A stretch of 64,000 nt of DNA from Phenylobacterium kunshanense (GTDB lineage: Bacteria > Pseudomonadota > Alphaproteobacteria > Caulobacterales > Caulobacteraceae). Position numbers and translations under genes: made by a program. The stretch spans positions 34,664 to 98,663 of the forward strand of contig NZ_QFYS01000012.1 of NCBI RefSeq assembly GCF_003254525.1, read 5' to 3'. Positions 50,366 through 63,045 of this stretch are shown here, one piece after another (the stretch's first letter is position 1; the number at the start of each line of letters is the position of its first letter). The notes beneath the pieces are model-generated. The model was not told the origin of the DNA and did no database searches. It worked only from the letters and a program-made list of their open reading frames with translations.

Positions 50366-51726
50366 GCCAGCAGACGACCTAGCACCTCGCGATAGCGCCG
50401 CTCCAGGGCCGGTCGCTCTACGTGGCGTCCCTCGGCCACCACCTGGCGTCCGCGTCGCCAGACCGCCATCACCGGACTGTGGCGGCAGGCGAAGATCCAG
50501 CTGTCCAGGACCGCATCTCCGCGCTTCATCGCTAGCGTGGGATGGCCGGCGTCGAGCGCGACGAGGTCCGCCGGGGCCCCGACCTCGAGCCCGGACGCGC
50601 CCCCCAGCGCCTGCGCGCCGCCCGCGAGCGCGCCGCGGAACAGGCGCCCGCCGGTCGAAACGCCAGGCTCGCCCGCCAGGACGTTGCGCGCCCGCCTCGA
50701 CAGCCTTTGTGCGTACTCCAGCGCTCGCAGTTCGCCGGCGGCGTCGATGAGGACGTTGGAGTCCGTTCCGATCCCGAAGGCGCCGCCCGCCGCCAGATAG
50801 TCCGCCGTCGGGAACACCCCATCGCCAAGGTTGGCCTCGGTCACGGGACAAAGACCCGCCACCGCGCCGCTTGCCGCGAGCCCTGCGGTCTCCGACCCGG
50901 TCATGTGAGTCGCATGGATCAGGCACCAGCGGCGATCGACGTCCGCGTTGGCCAGCAGCCATTCCACGGGCCGGGCGCCCGACCACGCGACGCAATCGTC
51001 CACTTCCTTGGTCTGCTCGGCCGCGTGGATGTGGATCGGGCCGTCGCCCAGCCGCGCCACGACCCGTAGCTCTTCGGGGCTCACGGCGCGCAGGCTGTGG
51101 GGTGCGACGCCGACCAGTGGGTCCGGCAGGCGGGCAACCGCGCGGCGCCCCGCCTCGACGAGCTGCTCGAACGCCTCGAGGCCCATCACGAAGCGCCGCT
51201 GGCCCGGCGCGGGGGCCGCGCCCCCGAACTGCGAGTGCGCATAGAAGACCGGCAGCAGGGTCAGGGCGATGCCGCTCGCCGCTGCGGCCGCGACGATCCC
51301 ATGGATCATTTCGGCCGGGTCCCTGAACGGCGTCCCGTCCAGGTCATTGTGCAGATAGTGGAATTCCCCCACCCGCGTGAACCCGGCCTCCAGCATCTCC
51401 GCGAAGGCGAAGGCTGCGATGGCGGCGTTGTCCTCAGGCGTCAGGCGATCGACGAAGCGGTACATCGCCTCCCGCCAGGTCCAGAAGTTGTCGCTTACCG
51501 GCCCCGCGACCTCGGCCAGGCCCGCCATGCCGCGCTGGAAGGCGTGACTGTGCAGGTTGCAGAGCCCCGGCACGGCGACGCCGTGGCTCGCTTCCCCCGC
51601 TTCGCGCCGCACGTTCGTCTCGATCCGCGCGATAAGCCCATCGGCCAAGGTCAGGCGCACGTCCGGGACCCAGCCGTCCTCCAGCAACGCTTCCTGAAAC
51701 CACACAGTCGTGGGGCCTGCGGTCAC
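50362..51726 (-). CDS. hutF: Formimidoylglutamate deiminase HutF
   Basis: A 454-residue amidohydrolase converting N-formimino-L-glutamate to N-formyl-L-glutamate and ammonia, the step that defines the five-enzyme hut pathway. Metal ligands are in LHSHAFQRG and HIHAAEQ, the distal His in CLIHATHM and the Asp in GIGTDSN. GTG start at 51726 with AGGGAGGGAG just upstream. Paired with hutC and divergent from hutIHGU. Confidence 0.95.
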   Translation of the reverse strand: MTAGPTTVWFQEALLEDGWVPDVRLTLADGLIARIETNVRREAGEASHGVAVPGLCNLHSHAFQRGMAGLAEVAGPVSDNFWTWREAMYRFVDRLTPEDNAAIAAFAFAEMLEAGFTRVGEFHYLHNDLDGTPFRDPAEMIHGIVAAAAASGIALTLLPVFYAHSQFGGAAPAPGQRRFVMGLEAFEQLVEAGRRAVARLPDPLVGVAPHSLRAVSPEELRVVARLGDGPIHIHAAEQTKEVDDCVAWSGARPVEWLLANADVDRRWCLIHATHMTGSETAGLAASGAVAGLCPVTEANLGDGVFPTADYLAAGGAFGIGTDSNVLIDAAGELRALEYAQRLSRRARNVLAGEPGVSTGGRLFRGALAGGAQALGGASGLEVGAPADLVALDAGHPTLAMKRGDAVLDSWIFACRHSPVMAVWRRGRQVVAEGRHVERPALERRYREVLGRLLA

Positions 51727-51747
51727 TGGACTCCCTCCCTCGGCGCG

Positions 51748-51765
51748 CTATTGTCTATACAATAG
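51748..51765. promoter_or_regulatory. HutC operator in the divergent hut promoter
   Basis: CTATTGT-CTAT-ACAATAG: perfect 7-bp arms with a 4-bp spacer. Its core TTGT-N4-ACAA fits known HutC sites. It lies in the 59-bp gap between hutF and hutI, 21 bp from each start. TATACAAT within it (51756-51763) may serve as a -10 element for hutI, so bound HutC would block both directions. Confidence 0.8.
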
Positions 51766-51785
51766 ACTTCAGCCGGAGGACAGGG

Positions 51786-52985
51786 ATGCGCTGCGATCGC
51801 GTCTGGGCCAACGCCCGGCTCGCCACCCTGGCCACGAGCCGCGCGGGACTCGGCGAGATCGACCGGGGCGTGGTCGCGTCCACCGGCGATCGCATCGTCT
51901 ATGCCGGCGCCCTGGAGGACGCGCCCTCCTTCGACGCGGCCGAGACCATCGACTGCGAGGGCCGCTGGATTACGCCCGGCCTCATCGACTGCCACACCCA
52001 CCTCGTCCACGCTGGCGACCGCGCCCATGAGTTCGAGCTGCGGCTGGCGGGCGCCTCCTATGAAGAGATCGCCAGATCTGGCGGCGGCATCGCCGCCACG
52101 GTCGCGGCGACGCGCGCGGCCACGGAATCCGACCTCGTCGCGACGGCCCGTCCCCGGCTGGAGGCGCTCGTCGCGGAAGGCGTCACCACCGTCGAGATCA
52201 AGTCGGGATACGGCCTCACCACCGACGACGAGTTGAAGATGCTGCGCGCCGCGCGGGGACTGGGCGACCGGGCCAGCATCGTCACCACCCTCCTGGGCGC
52301 CCACGCCCTGCCCCCGGAGTTCGCCGATGACGCGGACGGCTATGTCGATCTCGTCTGCGCTGAGATGATCCCCGCCGCGGTCGAGTTGGGGCTCGCCGAC
52401 GCTGTCGACGCCTTCTGCGAGGGTATCGGCTTCACAGCGGCCCAGACGCGCCGGGTCTTCGAGGCCGCCCGGGGCCATGGCCTGCCGGTGAAGCTGCACG
52501 CCGAGCAGCTTTCGAACCTCAATGGGGCCGCGCTCGCGGCCGAGTTCGGCGCGCTGTCCGCCGATCACCTGGAACATCTGGATTCGACAGGCATCGAGGC
52601 GATGGCAAGGGCCGGCACGGTGGCGACGCTGCTGCCCGGCGCCTTCTACTTCCTCCGCGAGACCAGGCTGCCGCCCGTCGAGGCCCTGCGCGCGGCCGGC
52701 GTGCCCATGGCCCTCGCCACGGACTGCAATCCGGGCACCTCGCCCCTGACCTCGCTCCTGCTGACGCTGAACATGGGGGCCACCCTGTTCCGCCTGACGG
52801 TCGAGGAATGCCTCACCGCCGTGACGCGCAACGCCGCCCGCGCCCTGGGCCTGTCTGGGGAGGTCGGGACGCTGGAGGCCGGCAACCGCTGCGACCTCGC
52901 GATCTGGGACATCGAGCGCCCGGCCGAACTCGTCTACCGCATGGGGTTCAACCCGCTCCATGCGCGCGTCTGGAGGGGAATTTGA
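51786..52985 (+). CDS. hutI: Imidazolonepropionase HutI
   Basis: A 399-residue amidohydrolase opening 4-imidazolone-5-propanoate to N-formimino-L-glutamate. The metal site [24 protein letters not shown], the HAEQ motif with metal His, and the Asp in [10 protein letters not shown] are present. GGAGGA precedes the ATG. First gene of the plus-strand hutIHGU operon; the next gene starts within its stop codon (TTGA). Confidence 0.96.
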   Translation: MRCDRVWANARLATLATSRAGLGEIDRGVVASTGDRIVYAGALEDAPSFDAAETIDCEGRWITPGLIDCHTHLVHAGDRAHEFELRLAGASYEEIARSGGGIAATVAATRAATESDLVATARPRLEALVAEGVTTVEIKSGYGLTTDDELKMLRAARGLGDRASIVTTLLGAHALPPEFADDADGYVDLVCAEMIPAAVELGLADAVDAFCEGIGFTAAQTRRVFEAARGHGLPVKLHAEQLSNLNGAALAAEFGALSADHLEHLDSTGIEAMARAGTVATLLPGAFYFLRETRLPPVEALRAAGVPMALATDCNPGTSPLTSLLLTLNMGATLFRLTVEECLTAVTRNAARALGLSGEVGTLEAGNRCDLAIWDIERPAELVYRMGFNPLHARVWRGI

Positions 52986-54511
52986 GCCACGTCGTCCTGA
53001 AACCCGGCGATACGCCGCTGCCCGAGTGGCGCCGGATATACGCTGGAGCGCCGGTGAGGCTGGACCCGGCCTCGCTCCCGGTCATAGCGGAGGGCGCGCG
53101 CGCCGTGGAACGCATCCTCGCGCGCCATGAGCCGGTCTATGGGATCAACACCGGCTTCGGAAAACTCGCCAGCGTGCGGATCGACGACGCCGACCTGGAG
53201 ACGCTTCAGCGGAACCTCGTCCTCTCCCACGCCGCCGGCGTCGGGGAGCCGACCCCGAAGCCTGTCGTGTGCCTGATGATGGCGCTGAAGCTGGGCAGCC
53301 TGGCCCAGGGCGCCTCGGGGGTACGGCCAGCCACGGTCGAGTTGCTCGAGCGGATGCTGGGGGCCGGGCTGATCCCGGTCGTTCCGGCGCAGGGCTCCGT
53401 GGGCGCGTCAGGCGATCTGGCGCCCCTGGCGCACATGACCTGCGCCCTGATTGGCGAGGGCGAGATCGACACGCCGGCCGGCCGCCGGCCCGCCGCCGAG
53501 GCCCTGCGCGCCGCGGGCCTGCCCCCCCTCGTACTCGGGCCGAAGGAGGGCCTGGCCCTCCTGAACGGCACCCAGTTCTCGACGGCCTATGCGCTCGCCG
53601 GCCTGTTCGAGGCCGAGCGGCTGTTCCAGACCGCGCTGATCACGGGCGCCCTGTCGACGGAGGCCGCGAAGGGCTCGGATGCGCCCTTCGATCCGCGGAT
53701 CCACGCGCTGCGCCGCCAGCCTGGCCAGATCGAGGCCGCCGCGGCCCTCCGCCAGCTCATGGCCGGATCGGCGATCCGCGCCTCTCACCTGAAGGACGAC
53801 GAGCGCATACAGGACCCCTACTGCCTGCGCTGCCAGCCGCAGGTGATGGGAGCCGCCCTGGACGTCCTGCGCCAAGCGGCGCAGACGCTCGGTTTCGAGG
53901 CGAACGGCGTGTCGGACAATCCGCTGATCTTCGCCGGCGAAGACGTGGCCCTCTCGGGCGGCAACTTCCACGCCGAACCTGTGGCCTTCGCCGCCGACAT
54001 GATCGCCCTGGCCGTGTGCGAAATCGGGTCCATCGCGGAGCGGCGCCTGGCGATGCTGGTCGATCCGGCCCTCTCGGGCCTGCCCGCCTTCCTCACCCCG
54101 CGCCCGGGGCTGAACTCCGGCTTCATGATCCCGCAGGTCACCGCCGCCGCGCTCGTGTCGGAGAACAAGCAGCGCGCCCATCCTGCCAGCGTCGACTCCA
54201 TCCCGACCTCCGCCAACCAGGAGGATCATGTGTCCATGGCCGCCCACGGCGCCCGACGCCTGCTCGCCATGGCGGAAAACGCCACCGCGGTCATCGGCAT
54301 CGAGCTCCTCGCGGCCGCCCAGGGCTGTGACTTCCATGCGCCCCTGCAGTCCAGCGACGCGCTGGAAGCCGTGCGGAAGCTGGTCCGCCGTAGCGTCCCG
54401 GCCCTCGACCTTGACCGCCTGTTCCATCCCGACATGGAGGCGGCCAACGCCATGGTCCGCACGGGCGCCGTCGTCTCGGCGGCGGCCCTGCCGCTTCCGG
54501 CGGTCGCATGA
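52982..54511 (+). CDS. hutH: Histidine ammonia-lyase HutH
   Basis: A 509-residue enzyme releasing ammonia from L-histidine to give trans-urocanate. The MIO prosthetic group forms from ASG at 142-144 ([15 protein letters not shown]), the same position as in well-studied HutH. Start TTG at 52982 overlaps the hutI stop, with GGAGGGG before it; an upstream in-frame start would lie inside hutI and is discounted. Its stop overlaps hutG (ATGA). Confidence 0.96.
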   Translation: MSHVVLKPGDTPLPEWRRIYAGAPVRLDPASLPVIAEGARAVERILARHEPVYGINTGFGKLASVRIDDADLETLQRNLVLSHAAGVGEPTPKPVVCLMMALKLGSLAQGASGVRPATVELLERMLGAGLIPVVPAQGSVGASGDLAPLAHMTCALIGEGEIDTPAGRRPAAEALRAAGLPPLVLGPKEGLALLNGTQFSTAYALAGLFEAERLFQTALITGALSTEAAKGSDAPFDPRIHALRRQPGQIEAAAALRQLMAGSAIRASHLKDDERIQDPYCLRCQPQVMGAALDVLRQAAQTLGFEANGVSDNPLIFAGEDVALSGGNFHAEPVAFAADMIALAVCEIGSIAERRLAMLVDPALSGLPAFLTPRPGLNSGFMIPQVTAAALVSENKQRAHPASVDSIPTSANQEDHVSMAAHGARRLLAMAENATAVIGIELLAAAQGCDFHAPLQSSDALEAVRKLVRRSVPALDLDRLFHPDMEAANAMVRTGAVVSAAALPLPAVA

Positions 54512-55316
54512 CGGACTGGCTGGAAATCCACCGCGGCGAGGCGCCGCTGGTCGTGAGCTTCCCCCACACGGGAACCGAGCTTCCCTCCGCCGTCGCCGCG
54601 CGGATGATCTCGCCCTGGCTGGCCCGCAAGGACGCCGACTGGTGGATCCACCAGCTCTACGACTTCGCGCCCTCGCTCGGCGCGACCACGATCCGCACGG
54701 GCATCAGCCGCACGGTGATCGACGTGAACCGCGACCCGTCGGGCGCGTCGCTCTACCCCGGTCAGGCCACCACGGACCTTTGCCCGACGACGACCTTCGA
54801 CGGCGAGCCGCTGTATCGCACCGGCGAGCCGGACAGCGCCGAGGTCGCCCAGCGCCGGGCCCAGTGGTTCGAGCCGTACCACGCCGCCCTGGGCGCCGAG
54901 CTCGACCGACTGCGGGCGCGACATGGCAAGGTCGTCCTCTACGAGGCCCATTCGATCCGCTCGGTGATCCCGCGCCTGTTCGACGGCCAACTCCCCGATT
55001 TCAACATCGGCACAAACTCAGGGGCGAGTTGCGACCCGGCGCTGGCCGCAGCGGTCGAGGCGGCCTGCGACGCCAGCGGGTTCACGCGCGTGACCAACGG
55101 CCGGTTCAAGGGCGGCTGGACGACCCGACACTACGGCCGACCGAGCGAGGGGGTCCATGCGATCCAGATGGAGCTTGCCTGCCGCAGCTACATGGACGAG
55201 CCGGAGGGCCTGCTCACCTCGCTCGTCTGGCCCACGGCCTACGACCCCGTCCGCGCCGCGCCGATGCGCCAGGCGCTCGCCCACGTCCTCACCGCCTGCC
55301 TGGACTTCGCCGCCGC

Positions 55317-55320
<4 letters not shown>
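54508..55320 (+). CDS. hutG: N-formylglutamate deformylase HutG
   Basis: A 270-residue N-formylglutamate amidohydrolase producing L-glutamate and formate, the last step after HutF. Family features: [29 protein letters not shown], the metal-binding [11 protein letters not shown] and [11 protein letters not shown]. Start overlaps the hutH stop and its stop overlaps hutU, both ATGA. It is the formylglutamate type, not the formiminoglutamase type. Confidence 0.95.
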
Positions 55321-56984
<1,664 letters not shown>

Positions 56985-56985
56985 G

Positions 56986-57867
56986 CTAGGGCGTCAGTTC
57001 CTCGCGCAGGGCCGCCGCCAGCAGGTCGGCGAGCGGCGCGGCGTTGGTCGGATGGATGCAGGAGTCGGTGGAGACCACACGGCTGGCCCCGGCGTCCCGC
57101 AGGCGCGCCATTGCGCCGTCCTCCATCAGGGCGTGGGTGACCGCCACCTCGACACTCGCCGCGCCCGCCTTGAGCAGCAGCTCCACGGCCCGCGCGAGCG
57201 TGGAGCCGCTGGAGCAGACGTCGTCCGCCAGCGCAACGGCCTGCCCCTCCACCGCTGACGGATCGGCCAGGGAGATGCGAACGTCGCGGTCGCCGTGCCG
57301 CGACTTCTGCAATGTCAGATGCGGGGTGCGGAGCTCGGCCGCCACGGCCGCCGCCCATGGCCCGGCCTCCACGTCCGGCCCCACCACCAGCGTCGCGCCT
57401 CCGTCCGCCAGCGCGCTGGCCAGAACCGGCGCCGCGGACAGCACCGTGACCGGCACGCCCCAGGCCGCGCTGAGGTCGGGCGTCCGGTGCAGGTGCGGAT
57501 CCACCGTCACGATCCTGTCGAACCTGCGGGCAAGCAGATCGCCCATCACATCCCGACTTAGGGGCTGGCCCGGCGCGAACACCTTGTCCTGGCGGAGATA
57601 GCTCATGTAGGGGGCCACCAGCACGAGGCGCTGGACCCCTGCCCTCCGCCAGGCGTCGCAGGCCTGCAGCAGCGGCATCAGCTTGGGATTGGGCCGATCC
57701 AGGGAGCGATAGACGATCACCGTCGCGCCCGCCTCCGGCACGGTCGGCAGGGTCTCCTCGTCCGGAAAACGATGAACCGACACCAGGCCGAGCCCGACGC
57801 CCAGCGCGTCGGCGAGGCGCCCCGCCGCCGCGGCTTCATCGGCAAAGGCGTGGACGGGACCGGTCAC
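56986..57867 (-). CDS. Divergent ribose-phosphate pyrophosphokinase-like protein
   Basis: A 293-residue protein with the two phosphoribosyltransferase folds of PRPP synthetase. Conserved: LVSVHRFPDEE, APYMSYLRQDK, VDPHLH, and PRPP-loop equivalents VVGPDVEAGPW and LADDVCSSGSTL. It is shorter than housekeeping Prs (about 310-330) and lacks the exact VSPDxGG and DDxxDTGGT motifs, so it is a paralogue. Its GTG overlaps the stop of the type-2 phosphorylase (GTGA). Together they may process nucleotides to ribose phosphates/PRPP. Confidence 0.85.
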   Translation of the reverse strand: MTGPVHAFADEAAAAGRLADALGVGLGLVSVHRFPDEETLPTVPEAGATVIVYRSLDRPNPKLMPLLQACDAWRRAGVQRLVLVAPYMSYLRQDKVFAPGQPLSRDVMGDLLARRFDRIVTVDPHLHRTPDLSAAWGVPVTVLSAAPVLASALADGGATLVVGPDVEAGPWAAAVAAELRTPHLTLQKSRHGDRDVRISLADPSAVEGQAVALADDVCSSGSTLARAVELLLKAGAASVEVAVTHALMEDGAMARLRDAGASRVVSTDSCIHPTNAAPLADLLAAALREELTP

Positions 57868-59402
57868 CGGCTGATCCTGACGCCGCTGTCCTCGCCGGCG
57901 GCTTCTATGGCGAAGCCGAAGTCTGCGGGCTCCGAGGCGTGGATCCGGTAGACCGGCTCGCCTGCCCGCACCGGCTCCCCCATTTTCCGCAGGAGTTCGA
58001 GTCCCGCGCCGGGGTCAGTCGGCGCGCCGGCGAGCCGCGCCACGGATGCGATCCTGAGACAATCGATGCTTGCGACGTGTCCGTCCGTGGCCGCGCATAC
58101 CTCGTGCGTCAGCGCCCCGGTCCGACGGGCGATCGGTGAAGCGCCCTGTGCAGCGCAGATTTCCTCCATCTTGGCCATGGCGGCGCCGCTCTCCAGCAGG
58201 TCCCGAGCGCGCCGCTCACCGGCGCCGCCGTGAAGCGCGGGATCGAATTCCAGCACCCGGCCGGCCAGCCAGACGGCCTTTTCCTTCAAGTCGCTCGGCG
58301 CATCTGCGCGGCCCGCCAGCACGGCCTCCACATCCCGAGCCTCGAGCACCGGCCCTACGCCACGGCCGATCGGCTCTGGTGCCTCGGTGATCATCACCTC
58401 AAGAGAAAGTCCAATTCCGTCCGCGACATATTCGAACAACTTCTTCAACCGAAGGGCTGACCGGCGGTCCCGGACCTTTGCCGTCGGGCCCACCGGGACA
58501 TCAAGGATCAGGTGGGTCGAACCGGCGGCGGTCTTCTTCGACAGGATCGACGCGACCATCTGCTCGGGCGTGTCGATCGACAACGGACGCTCCACCGAGA
58601 TCAGCACGTCGTCGGCGGGTGACAGGTTCACGCGCCCGCCCCAGACCACGCAGGCTCCGCAGGCTTCCACGACGCTCCGCATCTCGGCCTCGTTCAGGTC
58701 GACCCGCGCGAACACCTCCATGGTGTCAGCCGTGCCGGCCGGCGAGGTGATCGCGCGCGAGGACGTCTTCGGCATCGTGAGCCCGTGCGCCGCCACGATC
58801 GGGGTCACGATCAGCGAGGTCCGGTTCCCCGGGATGCCGCCGATGCAGTGCTTGTCCACCACCATCGGCCGACCCCAGTCCAGACGGGCGCCGGCGCCGA
58901 TCATCGCCCGCGTCAGCGCGAGCGTCTCCTCGGTAGTCATGAAGGCGGCGCAGGCGACGAGAAAGGCCGCGACCTCCATGTCCGACCACTGGTGTCCCGC
59001 AAGGTCGCGGGTGATCGCCCGGTAGTCGTCGTCCGTCAGGGACTCGCCGGCGATCTTGGCCTTCACCAGATCCAGCGTCTTGGGCGCGCGCGCCGGCGCG
59101 ACGTGGATCGCGTCGCCCGATGTCACCCCCAGGCGCCGGAACACGGGCTGGGGCAGGCCGATCTCGCCGGGCCCCACCACGCTGGGATCGTCACAGATCA
59201 TCGGGACCGCAAGCAGGCGAAGGCTTCCGGCGACCACCTCGACCTTGCGCACGCCGGCCAGACGTTCCGGTCGGACGACCGGGTTGTTGCGCGCCAGGAG
59301 CACCACGTTCTCGCGGAAGGTGTCCAGCGCCAGCGGCCGGGCCACGAGCGTTGCTGGGGCTATCGTCGGCCTTTGGCCCGCCGAGGAACTGTCGCCGTCC
59401 AT
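57864..59402 (-). CDS. Type-2 thymidine phosphorylase family protein (AMP phosphorylase-like)
   Basis: A 512-residue nucleoside/nucleotide phosphorylase. An N-terminal ~90-residue extra domain precedes the phosphorylase domains; the anion-binding segment reads PKTSSRAITSPAGTADTMEV, the form seen in archaeal AMP phosphorylases, not the SGRGLGHTGGTLDK of ordinary DeoA. VDKHCIGGIPGNRTSLI and the C-terminal barrel-sandwich GHVASIDCLRIASVARLAGAP are typical. The likely reaction is NMP or nucleoside plus phosphate to base and ribose (1,5-bis)phosphate. ATG at 59402 has GAGGAG upstream; a TTG at 59405 is too close to it. Confidence 0.88.
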   Translation of the reverse strand: MDGDSSSAGQRPTIAPATLVARPLALDTFRENVVLLARNNPVVRPERLAGVRKVEVVAGSLRLLAVPMICDDPSVVGPGEIGLPQPVFRRLGVTSGDAIHVAPARAPKTLDLVKAKIAGESLTDDDYRAITRDLAGHQWSDMEVAAFLVACAAFMTTEETLALTRAMIGAGARLDWGRPMVVDKHCIGGIPGNRTSLIVTPIVAAHGLTMPKTSSRAITSPAGTADTMEVFARVDLNEAEMRSVVEACGACVVWGGRVNLSPADDVLISVERPLSIDTPEQMVASILSKKTAAGSTHLILDVPVGPTAKVRDRRSALRLKKLFEYVADGIGLSLEVMITEAPEPIGRGVGPVLEARDVEAVLAGRADAPSDLKEKAVWLAGRVLEFDPALHGGAGERRARDLLESGAAMAKMEEICAAQGASPIARRTGALTHEVCAATDGHVASIDCLRIASVARLAGAPTDPGAGLELLRKMGEPVRAGEPVYRIHASEPADFGFAIEAAGEDSGVRISR

Positions 59403-59429
59403 CAAGGCTCCTCAGGAGTCGCGCCGATG

Positions 59430-59446
59430 ATGTTGCAGCGTAACAT
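59430..59446. promoter_or_regulatory. Dyad resembling the 30.8 kb operator cluster
   Basis: ATGTTGC-AGC-GTAACAT, arms matching at 6 of 7 positions, lies 28-44 bp upstream of the phosphorylase start and after the efflux adaptor stop. It recalls the GCAACAT/ATGTTGC halves seen upstream of the UrcA gene. Confidence 0.35.
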
Positions 59447-59469
59447 GTATTTGCCGATGTGCTGCGAGC

Positions 59470-60672
59470 TCACTCGCCCCGGTCCCGGAGCCGGACACCG
59501 TCGCCGACCTTGTCCGACGGGAAGACCACGACCCGCTCGCCGGCCTTCAGCCCCTTGCGGATCTCGGCCTCCTTGTCCGTCATCGCCCCGACCTCGACGA
59601 CCGTGAGCCGCGCGCGTCCGCCCTCGGCCCGGAACACGGCCCAACGCCCGCCCTCCCGCACGAGCGCGCCCAGCGGCGCCTTCACCGCCTTGGGCTCGCG
59701 CCGGAGGATGACCCGCCCCCAGACCCGGTACCCCGGGCCCAGGCGCGCCCAGCCGGCCGGGTCGCCGGCGAACTGCAGCAGCACCAGCACCCGCTGCTCC
59801 TCGACGCCCAGCGCCGAGACCTTCGTGAAGGCCTGGGGCTCGACGCGGCGGACGACCGCGGGGATGGTCCCTTCTCCGCCCCAGTCGAAGATCTCCGCGG
59901 GCATTCCCTCGCGGATTCGCACGGCGTCCTGGGTCAGGAACTCCACCGCCGCCTCCAGGCCGCTCTGGTCGCCGATCTCGACGAGGGGCGCCCCCATCGC
60001 CACGGTGCGTTCGCTCTCCTGCAGGACCCGGGTGACATAGCCGGACGAGGGCGACGTCACCGGAACCGCACCGCCGCCGTCGGCTTCCGGCCCGAGGAGC
60101 GCGGAGCGCGCCGCCGTCAGTTCCGACCGCCGCACCGCGAGCTGCGCCGCCGCCGCGCGGACCGCCGCCCGGGCCGCGCGGGCCTGCGCCTCGGCCGCAT
60201 CGAGCGCCTGGTTCGCCGCATAGCCCTTCTCGGCCAGGGTTCTCACCCGCCGCAGATCGGCGTCCGCCTTCCTCGACTCGGCTGCGAGTTGCTCCTGCTG
60301 CGCCGCCGCCGCGCCGACCGCGGCCTGTGCGGCCGCGACGGTCGCCTGCGCCTGAGCCCGGGTGCGAGGATCGAGCAGGTCGGCGCTGGCTGGCGCAATC
60401 CGCGCCACGACCGTCTGGCCCGCCACCACCCTGTCGCCGACGTGCAGGGCGATCCGTTCCAGCCGACCCGAAACCGGCGCTGCGATCACATAGGCTTCGC
60501 GCACCCGTGCATAGCCCTGGTCGGCGACACTCTCGGCGATCGGGCCGACGGATACGACAGCGGTTCCCACCTCCACGGGCCGGGGCGCCAGCAGCATGAC
60601 CACGGCGGCGACGGCAAGGGCCGCCACCCCGCCTCCGAGGGCCCAGCGAACCCACCTGACCTTGCCCGCCAC
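59470..60672 (-). CDS. Periplasmic adaptor (HlyD/RND-type membrane fusion protein)
   Basis: A 400-residue efflux adaptor: one N-terminal membrane anchor (VRWALGGGVAALAVAAVVMLLA), lipoyl halves (YVIAAPVSGRLERIALHVGDRVVAGQ and AVPVTSPSSGYVTRVL), a long Ala-rich coiled-coil hairpin (~110-200) and beta-barrel/proximal domain. Last gene of an ABC efflux operon, 3 bp after the permease. It links the inner-membrane transporter to an outer-membrane channel or to periplasmic cargo. GTG start. Confidence 0.9.
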   Translation of the reverse strand: MAGKVRWVRWALGGGVAALAVAAVVMLLAPRPVEVGTAVVSVGPIAESVADQGYARVREAYVIAAPVSGRLERIALHVGDRVVAGQTVVARIAPASADLLDPRTRAQAQATVAAAQAAVGAAAAQQEQLAAESRKADADLRRVRTLAEKGYAANQALDAAEAQARAARAAVRAAAAQLAVRRSELTAARSALLGPEADGGGAVPVTSPSSGYVTRVLQESERTVAMGAPLVEIGDQSGLEAAVEFLTQDAVRIREGMPAEIFDWGGEGTIPAVVRRVEPQAFTKVSALGVEEQRVLVLLQFAGDPAGWARLGPGYRVWGRVILRREPKAVKAPLGALVREGGRWAVFRAEGGRARLTVVEVGAMTDKEAEIRKGLKAGERVVVFPSDKVGDGVRLRDRGE

Positions 60673-60675
60673 GCC

Positions 60676-63045
60676 CTACTCCCTCGTCTTCAGCACGGCG
60701 ACGAGGTCGAAGCCCCAGATGCGCCGCCCGACCATTGCCGCCGCCAGGATCACCGCCGACAGATAGGCGACGATCGATATCCCGTAGCTCCTTGCGCTGA
60801 TCACCTCCGGGAGCCTCATCTCGTCGCGGGAGTAGGCCAGCACCAGCCCGTGGGCCAGCGCCTGCCCGCCGATCACCCCGATCGGCGTGGCCACCAGCGC
60901 CAGGACCGCCAGCTCGCCCACCAGGATGTACGCGCACTCCCCCTGGCCGAAGCCCAGCACGCGCAGGGTCGCCAGGTCACGCGATCTTTCCGACAGCGCG
61001 ATGCGGCTCGTGTTGTAGGCCACGCCGAAGGCGATCGCCGCGGCGAAGCTGACGTAGAACATGATCATCACCCGGAAGGCTTCCGCCATCGCCTGGCGCC
61101 AGCCGGCGACGGTCTCGTCCCGCGACGACGAGCCTATGATCTGAGGGGTCCGCTCGATGGCGCTATAGAACGCCGGGCGCTGGTCGGCGGCGACCAGAAG
61201 CTGGGCGCCATTCGCGACGTCGCCCTCCCCCATGAGCCGGTTGAGCGCCCGCCGGTCCATGTACGCGGTGAAGCCGCTGTAGTCCCGGGCAAGGCCCGTG
61301 ATCGGAACATCCGCCGTCGGGCCGGAACCGTCCACCACCTCGATCCGCGCGCTTTCGCCGGGCTGCAGCCCCAGCCGTGCGGCCAGCGCCTCGCTGATCA
61401 CCAGGCCGTGGCCCTTGATGGGGACCGGCCGGTCCAGGCCGTCCAGAGGACGCTGGAATGAGGCATCCGGCTCCACTCCGACGATGCGGATCCGATCCTC
61501 GCGGCCGCTCGCCTTGATGCGCGCCGAGACGGCGCGGACCGGCTCCGCGGCGAAGACGCCCGGCAGGCGCCGGACGGCGCCGATCGCCGCGATGCTCCTC
61601 GCTTCGGCGAAGCCGATCGCCTCGCTCCATCGCTGGCTTCGATAGTAGGCCTGCTCCACGATCCTATCGATGCTGTCGAAGAGGAACTGGGTCCCGACCA
61701 GCAACGCGAGACTGGACGCCAGGCCCGCGATCGCGAACGTCGCCCGAAGCGGAAAACGCTCCAGGTTGCGCGCGATGATCCGGGTCGCCTGGTCGACGGC
61801 GCCGTCGCGGACGATCCGGTCCAGCACGCCTTCCCGGTACGCGGTCGGACGCAGCGGCTGCATGGCGATGGCTGGCGACAGCGCCGCCGCCCGGCGGACC
61901 GCCGCGACCGATCCCGCCAATGTGGCGCCGACCGCCACCGCCGCCGCGCCGGCGAAGGCGCCCCAGTGGAAACGTATCTCCAGCACCGGGAACCGGAAGT
62001 ATTCCCGATACTGCTCAACGACCGCCGCCGCGAGCAGGCCGCCCGCCAGCCCTCCGCCAGCCGCGCCGAAAAGCCCTATGACCGCCGCCATCCGAAGGTA
62101 GGGCGCCGTGGCCTCCCGGTCTCCGTAGCCGAAGGCCTTCAACAGGCCGATCTGCTCGCGCTCGGCCTCGACCAGGCGCGTCATGGTCAGATGCACCAGC
62201 GCCGCCGCGACGATCAGGAATATCGGCGGCAGGATCGAGGCGGAGGTCGACAGCTCCTTCAGCTCCGCGTCGAGGAACGCGTGCGAAGGCTGGTCCGCGC
62301 GCGCGTAGGCCGACCGCCCCCCATACCTTGCAAGGGTCCGGTCGAGTTGCTGGATGACCGCCTCAGCGGACGCGCCTGGCGCGAGACGCAGGGCGATGGC
62401 GTTGACCGCGCCGTTCATCCCCGTGGCCTGCTCGACCGCCGGGCGCGGCGCCCAGATGACCGCCTGGTGCGCATCGTCCGGCATCATCGACTGCGGCGCC
62501 GGGACATAGACGTACTCGGGCGACAGCGCCGCGCCGACGATGGTGAAGGTGAAGGCGCGCCCTTCGATCACAGCGGTCAGCCGGTCGCCAAGCCGAACGC
62601 CCGCCGCGTCCATGAAGGTCCTCAGCGCGAGGGCCTCGTCGACCCGCCTCGGATCCGGCATCCGGCCCGCGACCAGCCGGACCCGATCCAGCGCGCCCCG
62701 ATCATCGTCCGGCAGCGAGACCAGCCGCGCCGTGGCCGGACGCGCCAGTCCCGGCACGTCCATCAAGCCGGCCTCGACGATCCGCCCGTCGACAGCGGTC
62801 ACCCCTTCCAGCCGCGCCAGGTCGCGCACGCGGGACACAGGAATCCGCTTGGCCTGGGCGAAGACATCCGCGAAGCGGCTCTCGGCATAGAAGGCGCGCT
62901 GCGCCTCGCCCAGCGCCTGCTGCGCGGAGAACGACATCACCGCCACCGCCACGCCGCACGCCACCAGGAGCCCGATGGCCATCACCTGCCATTTCAGTCG
63001 CCAGAGATCCCGCGCCAGCTTCCTGTCCAGCGGGGCCGGCCTCAC
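60676..63045 (-). CDS. ABC transporter permease, FtsX/MacB type with two FtsX domains
   Basis: A 789-residue membrane protein. One N-terminal helix (~15-40) leads to a large periplasmic domain, followed by three helices (~260-370) of the first FtsX domain, then a second helix/periplasmic/three-helix block ending near [15 protein letters not shown]. Family members are mechanotransmission-type permeases that export or extract lipids, lipoproteins or peptides rather than classic solute transporters. GTG start overlapping the ATPase stop (GTGA). Confidence 0.9.
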   Translation of the reverse strand: MRPAPLDRKLARDLWRLKWQVMAIGLLVACGVAVAVMSFSAQQALGEAQRAFYAESRFADVFAQAKRIPVSRVRDLARLEGVTAVDGRIVEAGLMDVPGLARPATARLVSLPDDDRGALDRVRLVAGRMPDPRRVDEALALRTFMDAAGVRLGDRLTAVIEGRAFTFTIVGAALSPEYVYVPAPQSMMPDDAHQAVIWAPRPAVEQATGMNGAVNAIALRLAPGASAEAVIQQLDRTLARYGGRSAYARADQPSHAFLDAELKELSTSASILPPIFLIVAAALVHLTMTRLVEAEREQIGLLKAFGYGDREATAPYLRMAAVIGLFGAAGGGLAGGLLAAAVVEQYREYFRFPVLEIRFHWGAFAGAAAVAVGATLAGSVAAVRRAAALSPAIAMQPLRPTAYREGVLDRIVRDGAVDQATRIIARNLERFPLRATFAIAGLASSLALLVGTQFLFDSIDRIVEQAYYRSQRWSEAIGFAEARSIAAIGAVRRLPGVFAAEPVRAVSARIKASGREDRIRIVGVEPDASFQRPLDGLDRPVPIKGHGLVISEALAARLGLQPGESARIEVVDGSGPTADVPITGLARDYSGFTAYMDRRALNRLMGEGDVANGAQLLVAADQRPAFYSAIERTPQIIGSSSRDETVAGWRQAMAEAFRVMIMFYVSFAAAIAFGVAYNTSRIALSERSRDLATLRVLGFGQGECAYILVGELAVLALVATPIGVIGGQALAHGLVLAYSRDEMRLPEVISARSYGISIVAYLSAVILAAAMVGRRIWGFDLVAVLKTRE

